64,000 nucleotides of DNA from Bos javanicus (Eukaryota > Chordata > Mammalia > Artiodactyla > Bovidae): contig NC_083869.1 of NCBI RefSeq assembly GCF_032452875.1, positions 123,758,001-123,822,000 on the forward strand, given 5' to 3'. The notes under the pieces are model-generated. The model made no database searches. It was not told the origin of the DNA and was given only the letters and a program-made list of their open reading frames with translations. Shown piece by piece: positions 55,379 to 64,000 of the stretch (its first letter is position 1; each line of letters begins with the position of its first letter). Made by a program: the position numbers and the translations under genes.

Positions 55379-55455
55379 GCAAACTTTCCTTTCTCCCAAC
55401 CTGTCCTATTTATTGGCTTTTGAGCGGCAAGCTGCTGGACTCCCCCACTCTTTCA

Positions 55456-56199
55456 GTAACACCAGAACTGGAACCCAGGGACTGCTGCCTCTCAGCACAG
55501 GGCTTCTTCCAGATCTTGTTCACTCACATCCGCTGGGCACGTCCAAGGCTGCGGCACAGTGATTTTACGAGAGTGTAAAGACAATTTATTTTCCCCTAAA
55601 AATAACTGAAAAAATAAATGATTGAAGAAGATACCCAAATGTTTATAAATGTGCTAAAACCATGCTATCTGCTCATAAACTACAGAAGCGTACAGGGGAA
55701 GAAGGCTCCTGCCTGAGAGGCAGTGACAGGCCCATCCCGTGTGCCCTTGATGGAACCAGCTCCATTGGCACCTGCTAAACCCAGTAGGAAATTCCGTGCA
55801 CATAGGCAGCAGGACTCCCAGAAAGTGAGTTTCAGATGTCTTCACTCTTCCAACTTAACATCAGCAAGGGCAGAAGACAAAAATCTATATTGTCCTATAA
55901 AAGTACCAACCTAGCATCTTTCACAGAAAATCACAAACTACTTTCATTTATCTAAGGAGGAAAGCTGGCTATGGCTCATGTAGAATTTGATGGGTTCTGA
56001 CAAAGGAAAGAAAATGTGATATAGAACAAGAAGGAGAAAAAGCACATCATTTCTTGCAATACTAGTGTGTGTGACACAGAGACGAGCACTCTTAACTCAT
56101 TTTCTAAATTCACCCATGAACCGTGTGGAACAGGTATATAAAGCCCAGCTCTATACCTGCTCCACACCTATCTGCCAAATCAAACCCCGCTGTTTAGCT
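55456..56199. other. No gene seen
   Basis: AT-rich single-copy DNA. Frames of about 63 residues on both strands are unremarkable. Confidence 0.4.
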
Positions 56200-56204
56200 G
56201 TGGT

Positions 56205-56397
56205 GGTGGTGCTGGTTTAGTTGCTGAGTCAGATCTGACTCTTTCAGACCCCATGGACACAAACTTTGCTCTGCATGGGATTATCCAGGCAAGAATACTG
56301 GAACAGCTTTCCATCTTCTTCTCCAGGGGATCTACCCAACCCAGGGATTGAACCCGAGTCTCCTGCTTGGCAGGCAGATTCTTTACCTCTAAGTAAC
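56205..56397 (-). mobile_element. Bov-tA SINE
   Basis: Complement copy from 'tggtttagttgctgagtcag' to 'ggcaggcagattctttacct'. The tRNA head lacks its final 'gccaccagggaagcc', so the 5' end is cut. Confidence 0.85.
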
Positions 56398-56401
56398 TGT
56401 G

Positions 56402-56606
56402 TGTGTTAGTTGCTCAGTCATGTACAACTCTTTGGGACTCCACGGACTATAGCCCACCAGTCTCCTCAGTCCATGGAATTCTCCAGGCAAGAATACTGGA
56501 ATGGGTTGCCATTTCCTCCTCCAGGAATGGAAGGGATTCCTTCCCAGCCCAGGGATCGAACCCAGGTCTTCTGCACTGCAGGCGGATTCTTTACCCCTTG
56601 ATTAGC
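56402..56606 (-). mobile_element. Bov-tA SINE, adjacent second copy
   Basis: Starts only a few bases after the previous SINE ('gttagttgctcagtcatgta') and runs to 'gcggattctttaccccttga'. It has a small internal insertion near 56525-56540. Both copies share the minus orientation. Confidence 0.88.
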
Positions 56607-56608
56607 TG

Positions 56609-57029
56609 GCCCTGTTCAATTCACTTGATGGCAGAGCAGAGCTGCTCTGTCCAGTGGCATCCTTCAGCCAACCATGAGAGTGTCTGTTTCAGCAGCCACC
56701 TGCTTGCTCAGCTCTTCATCCCAGAATCTGGGGGCAAACACGGAGCTCTCTCTCTCTCTCTCACGCAGTCTGGACATCTCTTCTCTGCCTCTCATCCTGG
56801 CTCGCCTTCATCTCCGTGCCCTCCTTTCTCTCCCTCCTTCCTCCTTCCCTTCCCGATGTTTATTTTCAGAACCTCAAAATCCTTCCCAAGCCTCTGACAT
56901 TTACTCTTCAGAATTAGCAACTTTTCCATTTCTCTTGCCCAGAGCAAAACTGGTGGAAAAGGTTTCCCCCAGCATCTTACCTGCCCTTCTGGAGGCAAAG
57001 CTGGCTTATGTCAGCCCAGTGCCGATTGT
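56609..57029. other. Single-copy DNA with (CT)n
   Basis: A (CT)n run lies at 56746-56762 and pyrimidine-rich DNA follows. Frames of 164 and 119 residues start in the SINE or read through low-complexity Ser/Leu-rich sequence. Confidence 0.45.
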
Positions 57030-57175
57030 GTGAACCAGCAATTATTAGGTACCCACTGTGCACCAAGTCTTTCTAATGAACTATCACATTCAATCCATTT
57101 AGTAAGCCTGTGGGGTTGGTGTTACCATCTACAGGATGAATGAACCAAAGCTTAGAGCAGTTAAATAGCAAGTCT
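57030..57175 (-). mobile_element. MIR SINE
   Basis: Contains 'attaggtacccactgtgcac', 'ccatctacaggatgaatgaa' and 'agagcagttaaatagcaagt' in complement. Confidence 0.7.
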
Positions 57176-57229
57176 AAGGGGGAAGGAGAGGAGGGAGGAG
57201 GAAGAGGAAAAGAGAGGAAGGAGGAGGAG
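57176..57229 (+). repeat. 54-base pure purine tract
   Basis: Every base from 57176 to 57229 is A or G, with GGAGGA-type periodicity. Such tracts can adopt triplex (H-DNA) structure. Confidence 0.9.
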
Positions 57230-57244
57230 TGACAGATCACTAGA

Positions 57245-57420
57245 ACGAGCTAGTGCTCAGAACTTTCTGTGTATCCTGCACTGCTCTAAGTGGGCATCTT
57301 ACACACACGAATTCATTTATCCTCATAACAATGGCATGAGATACATCTCCAGTTTATAAATGAAGAAACTGAGGTGCTGAGAAGTTAAGTAACTTATTCA
57401 GAGCCATGGTCAAGCAAGAT
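57245..57420 (-). mobile_element. MIR SINE, second copy
   Basis: Contains 'acacacgaattcatttatcc', 'aaatgaagaaactgaggtgc' and 'gaagttaagtaacttattca' in complement. It ends in the hairpin at 57418-57447. Confidence 0.8.
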
Positions 57421-57447
57421 TTTGACCCAAAATCTTGGGTCAAAATC
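57418..57447. repeat. Perfect 13-bp inverted repeat, 4-base loop
   Basis: GATTTTGACCCAA (57418-57430), loop AATC, TTGGGTCAAAATC (57435-57447). It lies exactly at the junction of MIR and Bov-tA. Confidence 0.95.
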
Positions 57448-57655
57448 AGTAGCTCAGTCGTGTCTGACTCTTTGCAACCCCATGGACTATAGCCCACCAG
57501 GCTCCTCTGTCAATGGGATTCTCCAAGCAAGAATACTGGAGTGGGTTGCCATTTCCTCGTCCAGGGGGTCTTCCCAACCCAGGGACTGAATCTGAGTCTC
57601 TTATGTCTCCTGTATTGCAGGTGGATTCTTTATCATTGAGCCATCCGGAAAGCCC
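57448..57655 (-). mobile_element. Bov-tA SINE
   Basis: Complement copy from 'gtagctcagtcgtgtctgac' to 'attgagccatccggaaagcc', with the tRNA head at the right. Confidence 0.93.
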
Positions 57656-58163
57656 CTTTCTTTTTAGACCTAGCCTCGACTCAAAACCCATCACCAAAGG
57701 AATGAGAAATGAACCCACCCTGGAACTCAAGATCTCCATTCCACCACCCCAGGAGTCCCGACCAGTTCTCCAGACTGCAGCCAAATCACAGCACTTTGTT
57801 GATTTTTTTTTTCATTCATTCATGACCATTAATTGAGTATCTGGTATGTGCCAGGCTAAGTCCATTGGAGTTAATGGTGCAGAGGTGAGCAAGACAGGCA
57901 TGACTGCCCCTGCCTGTGGAAGAGACAGATGTTACACAAGTAAAACTGTCCCCCACTAAACTTCCCACCTCTGAGAATTTGCTCTTGCTGTGCCCCTTGT
58001 CTAATCCATCCAGCTATTGATCTATCACCTATATCTGCAATTCTGGACATAAGACTGCAATTGGGGAAACTGAGACCAGGGCCAGAACAGAGCCACTGTC
58101 CAAGCCCTGGGTCCCGGTATCTCAGCAGTGGCCCCACCGTCCTACAGTCTGAAACCTGCACTT
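57656..58163. other. Ancient-repeat remains and single-copy DNA
   Basis: 57825-57945 ('ttgagtatctggtatgtgcc', 'agacaggcatgactgcccct') resembles the start of the recurrent unassigned ancient repeat. The rest is single copy. Confidence 0.4.
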
Positions 58164-58173
58164 CATCCTTTGT

Positions 58174-58505
58174 GCTGTGCTGTGCTCAGTCATGTCCCAC
58201 TCCTTGCAACCCCAGAGACTGTAGCTCACCAGGCTCCTCTGTCCATGGGACTCTCTGGACAAGAGTACTGGATTGGGTTGCCATGCCCTCCTCCAGGGGA
58301 TCTTTCCAACCCAGGGATCAAACCCAGGCCTTCCACATTGCAGGTGGATTCTTTACCAACTAAGCCACCAGGGAAGCCTGTGAATACAGGTGTGGGTAGT
58401 CTATCCCTTCTCCAAGGGATCTTCCTGACCCAGGAATTGAACCAGGGTCTCCTGCATTGCAGGAGGATTCTTTACCAGCTGAACTACCAGGGAAGCCCCA
58501 CGTAC
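58174..58505 (-). mobile_element. Compound Bov-tA SINE with two tRNA-derived heads
   Basis: In complement, a tRNA-derived head plus a short tail stub (58379-58499) is followed by a full Bov-tA unit (58174-58378). Both heads carry 'ccagggaagcc' on the plus strand. The flanks 'catcctttgt' (58164-58173) and 'catcctttat' (58506-58515) suggest that the whole compound inserted in one event. Confidence 0.88.
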
Positions 58506-58664
58506 CATCCTTTATCCCTCCCTTTTCCTCACCCTCCCTTGAAATCAATCACCAAGACCTGTTGACTCTAAAACCTGAATTATCCTAAAAGCCACCTCCA
58601 TCCCCTCTGCCTCAGCCTGTCCCCCCAACCCTTTCTCCCAGTACTCTGGGCCAGCCTCCCTCCT

Positions 58665-59060
58665 GGTCTTGCTGCTTCTTATCTCTCCTCCTCCAACCCA
58701 GCCCCACACTGAGAGCCAGAGGTCCCTTTCAAATGCACAAGTCTGCATGGTCCTTCTGCTCAAAAGCTTTCACTGGCCGCCCAGTGGACTCAGCACACTT
58801 CCCAAATTCTCCCACATGGTACCCAGCCTACCCAGGACCCAGCTCCCCTTCACCTCTCTCCCCGTCACAGGATACACCCTAACCACATAACCTACTGAAG
58901 GTCCCCAGGGCTCAGTACTGTCCCTTGGGCCTCTGCATATGCTGTCTCCCCTGCCTGGTGCGCTTTGCCCCTTCCCACTGGTTACTTCTTACTTTTTCCA
59001 AACCATGCACATCATCGCCTCCTCTGCCACATGTTCTCAGAGCTCTGATACTGACTTCAG
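58665..59060 (+). mobile_element. L2 LINE 3' UTR
   Basis: Contains 'gtccttctgctcaaaagctt', 'cactggccgcccagtggact', 'ctctgcatatgctgtctccc' and 'tgcctggtgcgctttgcccc' in L2 order. Confidence 0.8.
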
Positions 59061-59365
59061 CAGGCAACTTTCCTCCGCATGGTGATTCAGAGCCCCAGCT
59101 CCTTCCCTCTCAAGGCTCTATCCCTCCTCCAAGGCCTCAGACTGCTCTTTTTCCAGCCGGCAGAGGGGAAAGAGAGAGTGGGGAGGATACACCTGCTTCT
59201 GAATCACTTCAACCAGAAGTAACGTTCGCATCACTTCTCCTAACCCACTGGTGAGAGCTGGTCATGTGGCCCCAGCCTACATGCAGAAGGCCTGGGAAAT
59301 GCAGCCCCAGGTGGCCCCTTCCCAGCCTCAAGCCCTCACCCGTCTCACCACCTTGTCATCATCTC
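59061..59365. other. No gene seen
   Basis: Single-copy DNA; the 109-residue frame at 58925-59254 begins within L2. Confidence 0.4.
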
Positions 59366-60215
59366 TGTATTAGTTCGCTAGGGCTGCTGTAACAAAATGC
59401 AACCAACTGGGTGGCTTAAAATAGGATCTACTGTCTCAGTTCTAGAAGCCAGACGTCCATATCAAGGTGTCAGCAGGGCCATGCTCCCTTGAAGACTCTA
59501 GAGAGGGATTTGTTCCTGAGGCCTCCAATAGCTTCAGGCATGCCTTGGCTTACCGCCGTCTTCTCCCTGTGTCTCATGACATCGTCTTCTCCTGTGTCTG
59601 TGTCCAAATTGCCCCTTTATGTAAGGGCACCAGTTATACTGGACTAGAGCCCACCCTAAGAATCTCATTTTAACTTTCCCTCTGGAAAGATCCAATTTTC
59701 AAGAAAGGCGACATTCTGAGGAACTAAGGGTGTGACCCACATATATCTTTGTGGTGTTGTTCAGTCACTCAGTCATGTCTGACTCTTTGTGACCCCATGG
59801 ACTGCAGCATGCCAAGCTTCCCTGTCCTTCACTATCTCCCAGAGTTTGCTCAAACTCATGTCCACTGCGTCAGTGATGCCATCCAACCATCTCATCCTCT
59901 CCTGCCACCTTCTCCTTTAGCCTTAAGTCTTTCCCAGCATCAGGGTCTTTGCCAATGAGTCTTCTCTTCACATCTGGTGGCCAAAGTGTTGGAGCTTCAG
60001 CTTCAGTATCAGTCCTTCCAATGAATATTCACGGTTAATTTCCTTTAGGATTGGCTAATTTGATCTCCTTGCTATCCAGGGGATTTGAAGGGTCTTTTTC
60101 AGCCCCACAGTTCAAAAGCATCAATTCTTCAGCACTCAGCCTTCTTTATGGTCCAATGTTCACATCCACACATCTTTTTGGAGCAACACAATTCAACTTA
60201 TACCAATCATACATT
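59366..60215 (-). mobile_element. MaLR-like LTR split by BovB
   Basis: Begins 'tgtattagttcgctagggct', continues 'ccaactgggtggcttaaaat', 'ctgtgtctgtgtccaaattg', 'agggcaccagttatactgga', and after BovB ends 'aacacaattcaacttatacc'. This is the complement of an old mammalian MaLR-type LTR. Subfamily not verified. Confidence 0.7.
59751..60171 (-). mobile_element. BovB (RTE) LINE 3' part with target-site duplication
   Basis: Complement BovB from 'gtggtgttgttcagtcactc' to 'ggtccaatgttcacatccac'. The repeat ATCTTT at 59745-59750 and 60172-60177 flanks it inside the LTR. Confidence 0.93.
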
Positions 60216-61294
60216 CCAGTTCATTGGCAACTCCTGGGCCACTTTTTACCACCATCTTCACCTGGGGGCCTGCAGGCGGTCGGAGTAGGTGGTTAAGAGG
60301 CTTCAAGGCAGATAGAAGTGGACTCAAGCCCTTCTTTTCAAGGGAGCAAAGGTCAGGAAGAGACCAGCCCACTGAGAGGTGGGGAGGGGGAGCAGGAAGG
60401 TTCTGGGAAAGGACAGCTCCAAACGGCATTTCCAGCTGGTCTTTAATGCTGAGGCTTCTGAAATGTGATGCTCAAAAAGAAAACAGTCTCGATTGAAATG
60501 GAAATGCACTGTGGTGGGTAAGAGGGGGAGAAAATGGAAACTGCACTTCCTTTCAAACACGTTGTATGTCACTCCCGAAAGGAGATCTCCTGGTAAAAGC
60601 TGCCCTGATGCTAACTGAGACGGTGGAGATGAGAGAGCACAGAGCCCTCGTGGAAAGATGTGAACATAAGCTGTGGCCGCTGTCAGTCTTGTCCCCTCAG
60701 GACGCAGCCCAGAAAGGAGGGTCTGGCACTGATGAGGAGCCTGGAAGAAACCGGGAGCCCCACTGGCATCGACTTGCTGATTGACTCTGGGGAGGTCAGG
60801 GCCTCCTCCCTCCCCACCCACTCCAGCAGCCGCAATCACACCCAAACTCCCTCCCAGGTGAGAAAGTCAAAGGCCGTGGGCAGGCCACATGACTGTGCAG
60901 GGGAAAACGAGGTGCTGGGGGGCGGGGGGCACTCAGATGCTCCATCTGCACAGGCCTTAGTTTCAGGTTCCCCACGTTCCTGCAGGAGTGGGGCCAGCCA
61001 GAGGCCCCAGGGCCCAGTGCCCACCCGACATTGCCACCCAGCAGGTGGCTTTCCTCCCGCAGAGATTCAGGACCCAGGGGCGAGGGCAGTCCCTTTCCAC
61101 CTCTCAGGAGGTGTGGGACAGACGCTGGCATGTCTATGAGGTCATTCAGAGGGGGTCCGAGAAGAGAAGGTGGGGACATGGCAAGTCTGTGGGGTCGTTC
61201 AGAGGGGGACTGGGGGGAGAAGGTAGGGACCGGAGACCTACTGTCCTACAAGAGTCACCCTGGGCCGATCCTTCGAGTGGGGTGGCCCCTCTTG
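60216..61294. other. Single-copy GC-rich DNA, no gene seen
   Basis: Several overlapping frames (173 residues minus, 159 and 141 plus) oppose each other and lack domains. 'gaggtcattcagagggggtc' and 'gggtcgttcagagggggact' near 61138 and 61190 form an imperfect local direct repeat. Confidence 0.45.
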
Positions 61295-61415
61295 CCCTAA
61301 CAGCCAACTGCACTGACCCCATTTTGCAGAAGAGGAAACCAAGGCTGGGGGATGTGGCCAAGTCACCCAGCAGGAGAGTGGTGGGAGCTGGGACTCAAAT
61401 GCAGGCCTATTAGCT
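61295..61415 (-). mobile_element. MIR SINE
   Basis: Contains 'ccccattttgcagaagagga', 'aaccaaggctgggggatgtg' and 'gggactcaaatgcaggccta' in complement. Confidence 0.75.
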
Positions 61416-61534
61416 CCAGAGCTGGTGCCTCACTCAGCCTCACACTGGAGCTCCTCACAAGTGGGCATCTCCCCTCCAGCCCCTGTGCTCCATCAGGACA
61501 GCAGCTCTGCTTCATTCAGCTCTGCATCCCTGCT

Positions 61535-61700
61535 GTGCTGGTTCCCAAACCTCAGGCCAAAGAACCCCGGCGGCAGCCTCCCCTGGGAAGCTCATTAAAG
61601 ACTCAGGTCCCTGGGCCCCACTCACAGCTGCTGCAACAGTATCTCCAGCGCTGGGGGTCCTGAACCTGAAGTTTTTAAAAGAACTTCCCTGGGGAGTTAT
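61535..61700 (-). mobile_element. MER5-like hAT relic
   Basis: Contains 'gtgctggttcccaaacctca' and 'gggaagctcattaaagactc' with 'aggtccctgggccccactca', typical of this hAT group. Orientation is not certain. Confidence 0.5.
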
Positions 61701-61749
61701 GTCCAAGGAGCATTGCCCCAAACCCTAAGTGCTACTCTCTCTGTGTCTT

Positions 61750-61856
61750 CGGGCCTGAGGGGCAGGCACCATGCTAAATGCTTTACATCTAGTGATTCAG
61801 CCAAACCTCACTGCAACTCTACGAGGCCTCCACTGCTAGGTCCCTATTCTATGTCC
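61750..61856 (-). mobile_element. MIR SINE fragment
   Basis: Contains 'aggcaccatgctaaatgctt' and 'tcactgcaactctacgaggc' in complement, ending at the Bov-tA insertion. Confidence 0.6.
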
Positions 61857-61864
61857 CTATAGAG

Positions 61865-62063
61865 CTTCCCAGGTGGTTCAGTGGTAAAAATCCACCTACC
61901 AAGGCAGGAGATGCAGGCTTGATCCCTGGGTCGGGAAGATTCCCTGGAGAAGGAAATGGCAAACCACTCCAGTTTTCTTTCCTGGACAATTCCATGGACA
62001 GAGGAGCCTGGTGGGCTACAGTCATGGGGTCACAAAAGAGTTGGACACAACTTAGCAACTAAA
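61865..62063 (+). mobile_element. Bov-tA SINE with target-site duplication
   Basis: Plus copy: 'cttcccaggtggttcagtgg' to 'gagttggacacaacttagca'. The flanks 'ctatagag' (61857-61864) and 'ctatcgag' (62064-62071) form an 8-bp duplication with one mismatch. Confidence 0.92.
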
Positions 62064-62169
62064 CTATCGAGCCTAACTCATGACTATAGTGCTGGCATAT
62101 AGTCATCATTCAAACCACACCTGTTGATGGACTTGCTTCGTATAAACTCATTCAAGGCCCAGAAGAAAT

Positions 62170-62260
62170 ATGAAGTGGATCTAGTTCCCCTTTTACAGAA
62201 AGGGGGACTGAGACTCAGATAGGTTAAGTGATTGGAAGAGGCAGGGTCAGGACTGGCTGG
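62170..62260 (-). mobile_element. MIR SINE fragment
   Basis: Contains 'ccccttttacagaaaggggg' and 'actgagactcagataggtta' in complement. Confidence 0.65.
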
Positions 62261-62784
62261 CTCACAGGGCATTGTCCAGGGGAGGGGGGCTGGGCGCTCC
62301 CCGTCCCCCTGCACATGGAGTGACAGCAAGGCCTCTGTCAACAGAGAGAACTGATCCAGTGTCCAGTGGCTTTGCTGAGGCCTAATGCTAGGAGGCACCG
62401 GCTACCAGCTGGGCAAGGAGTCCAGTTGTATCCAGAGAGGCTATTTTCATGCCCCTGTGTGCTCAGAAGCTGTGACTGTGCTCTTTGCTTCCATCATTGG
62501 TTCATCCACCTGAATGTCCCTAACCCAGGCTGGAAGCCCTTCCACTGGGGCCTGGGTCTCTGCCACAGGGTCTTCCTCCCGGACCGGCCTGGCCGTGCCT
62601 CCCATATCTCTAGGGAGGGGCACTGCCCACTACCCTGTGCCAGACAGCTCTCCTGATCAGAAAGTCCCTTCTCCTGAACTCTGTCTCCCAGGGGTTCCTC
62701 TTGAAGATCCCAGCTCCGCATCCAGGGCAACACAGAGCAAGCGGAATCACCCACATAACAACCGTCGCACATCAACCACAGCAA
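62261..62784. other. Single-copy DNA, no gene seen
   Basis: Opposed frames of about 120 residues on both strands; no domain or repeat recognised. Confidence 0.4.
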
Positions 62785-62985
62785 CAGCACTGGCAATGAG
62801 CTATTTACCGAGTGCTCGCTGCCTGCCGGGCACCACACACCACACAAAAGGGTTCACTCGGATAATCTCATCAAGCCCCTGACAACCTGTGGGGGTCAGG
62901 GGTGTTATTGTCCAATTGTGCGCATGGGGAAACTGAGGCTCACTGAGGGAGAAAGGTTTGCCTAAAGTCATGGAACACAAGTTTC
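62785..62985 (-). mobile_element. MIR SINE
   Basis: Contains 'tatttaccgagtgctcgctg', 'ggataatctcatcaagcccc', 'ggggaaactgaggctcactg' in complement; close to full length. Confidence 0.8.
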
Positions 62986-63404
62986 GATAATGAGTACCTG
63001 GCATTACCCTCTCCCCTCTCCCCCTCCCTTGGATCCTGCTGACAGCTTGCTGGGATCCCTTTCTGAATTCTCCTAAAATCCTAAAATAGCCCTTGGGCTG
63101 TGGAATCAACCGCATCTGTAACCTCATTCACTCCTGGATTCTCATCACGTGCAGTAATGAATTCCATTAGGATCCAAGCCGTTTTGATTGGAGCTTTATT
63201 GATTTGGAGCCTGAGCAACATTATAGACACAAAGTTCACAGTAACACAAAGTACTGACATGACTGTTAAAAGACGTTATCAGTGAAACAGGCACAGAGCC
63301 AGGGGACACCAGGGTTATTCTGAACTCTCACACCATGCCCCCTGCAGTCCGCACCCCCCCTCACAGCTCTCAGCATATTTTGTTCTGGACAACCCCACCC
63401 ACCC
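62986..63404. other. Repeat-free block with E-box and ATTGATT words
   Basis: 63130-63260 contains CACGTG and 'tttattgatttgg' and no recognised repeat. A conserved non-coding element is possible but unproven. Confidence 0.35.
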
Positions 63405-63482
63405 TTCACAGGAGAGGCTCAGAGAGGTGAAGTCACTTGACTAAGATGACTCAGCTAGTGAGGGGCAAAGCCCAGAAGTAGA
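63405..63482 (-). mobile_element. MIR SINE fragment
   Basis: Contains 'gaggctcagagaggtgaagt' and 'agatgactcagctagtgagg' in complement. Confidence 0.6.
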
Positions 63483-63555
63483 CCCACGTTGTCTGGTACC
63501 AAACAGAGAACATTTCCCTGCACCACGGTCCACGAGTCGGCCAGTATCGCTGGTC

Positions 63556-63580
63556 CAATTAGATGAATCCAATCTAATTG
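63556..63580. promoter_or_regulatory. Perfect palindromic pair of homeodomain-type sites
   Basis: CAATTAGAT (63556-63564), 7-base spacer, ATCTAATTG (63572-63580) are exact inverted copies, each with a TAATTG core. No repeat surrounds it. Function is inference. Confidence 0.4.
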
Positions 63581-64000
63581 TGTGGATTACATAATGACAA
63601 TGCCGATTAAACTTGCTCATCAGACAAGCCACTGCTTCTCCCTTAAATAAGAGAAGGTGGAGAGAGAGAAATGACAGCAAACGCCTCTGGACAATAGTCC
63701 CAATGGTGTGGTGGGTCCTACTGAAGACCCAGTAGTAAAATGGGGAAGGGCAGAGGATGATGGCCCCATTACTCCAACTATTAGCATAGCATCATCCATG
63801 GTCATGGACTGCAGGTCATAATACAGGTGCGGTGGGCTGAACTCCTACCCAAACTCCTAGCCAGCTTCAAGCCCACCCCATCCTTCTGTTCAAGATAGCA
63901 CAGAACACAAAGGGAGAGGCAAGGGAGACAGGGTGATTCCATCCATGCACATGGTCAGAGCAGCCGCCAAGAAAAGGACGTTAGCAGCCAAGATGTGTCC
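63581..64000. other. No gene seen
   Basis: Continues repeat-free, AT-balanced DNA to about 63650 and then unremarkable single-copy sequence to the window end. Confidence 0.4.

Larger units (their letters stand above)
54880..55455 (+). mobile_element. Solitary ERV-type LTR
   Basis: The right two thirds have LTR anatomy in order: TATA box at 55281-55287 (TATAAAA), a GC-rich leader, a polyadenylation signal AATAAA at 55373-55378, then 'tcctatttattggcttttga' and a terminus near 'ctttcagtaaca' (55453). The gammaretrovirus-like (ERV1) assignment is a judgement. The left boundary is uncertain. No gag, pol or env sequence adjoins it, so it is a solo LTR. Confidence 0.7.

Noticed and set aside
56205..58505. 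Regularly recurring ~200-bp units considered as an array (CRISPR-like or satellite)
   Set aside because: They are dispersed Bov-tA SINEs with their own heads and irregular spacing, in a mammalian genome.

Overview
This window is ordinary nuclear DNA of a ruminant, most likely a bovid. The evidence is the repeat content: many Bov-tA SINEs, two dimeric Bov-A2 SINEs with (AGC)n tails, at least eight BovB (RTE-clade LINE) fragments, ruminant-type L1 3' ends and one cetartiodactyl CHR-type SINE. I cannot tell cattle, sheep and goat apart from this sequence alone. I found no protein-coding exon, tRNA, rRNA or other RNA gene that I can defend. The open reading frames are short, overlap on both strands, have no recognisable domains and often run straight through repeats. 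The window reads as intergenic or deep intronic sequence.

Layout. 0-9 kb: a BovB 3' end at the left edge, then GC-rich single-copy DNA with MIR fragments, and a 2.7 kb block of old L1-lineage sequence (plus-strand 3' UTR material at 4.16-5.78 kb, a minus-strand endonuclease-containing piece at 5.79-6.90 kb). 9-17 kb: Bov-tA, Bov-A2 and a young L1 3' end with a perfect 16-bp target-site duplication, several MIRs, and an inverted pair of 75-bp repeats at 14.2/14.9 kb. 17-19 kb: an L1 ORF2 fragment split by a CHR-type SINE. 19-29 kb: mostly single-copy DNA with MIRs, one Bov-A2 and one Bov-tA. 29.5-33.7 kb: BovB, then a 2.9 kb minus-strand L1/HAL1-like element, then a MIR that has been hit by two later insertions. 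34-41 kb: LTR-like and L2 relics, a MIR split by BovB, and an ancient repeat split by an unidentified block of about 470 bp. 41-49 kb: the densest BovB zone, including a 1.5 kb copy with broken reverse-transcriptase reading frames inserted into an L2. 49-55.5 kb: a hAT-type non-autonomous DNA transposon with an 8-bp duplication, a MaLR-like LTR split by an L1, and a solitary ERV LTR with TATA box and polyadenylation signal. 54.4-58.5 kb: six same-strand Bov-tA units. 58.6-64 kb: L2, a MaLR-like LTR split by BovB, MIRs, and a single-copy tail with a homeodomain-type palindrome.

The most informative content is the nested-insertion stratigraphy. Many junctions carry readable target-site duplications, so the order runs MIR/L2/MaLR/old L1 first, then CHR SINE and BovB, then Bov-tA, Bov-A2 and young L1. 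Candidate regulatory DNA (an ATTGATT cluster, a CAATTAGAT palindrome, two CTCF-like motifs, G-quadruplex motifs) is reported as inference only. I saw no sign of a previously undescribed gene system.
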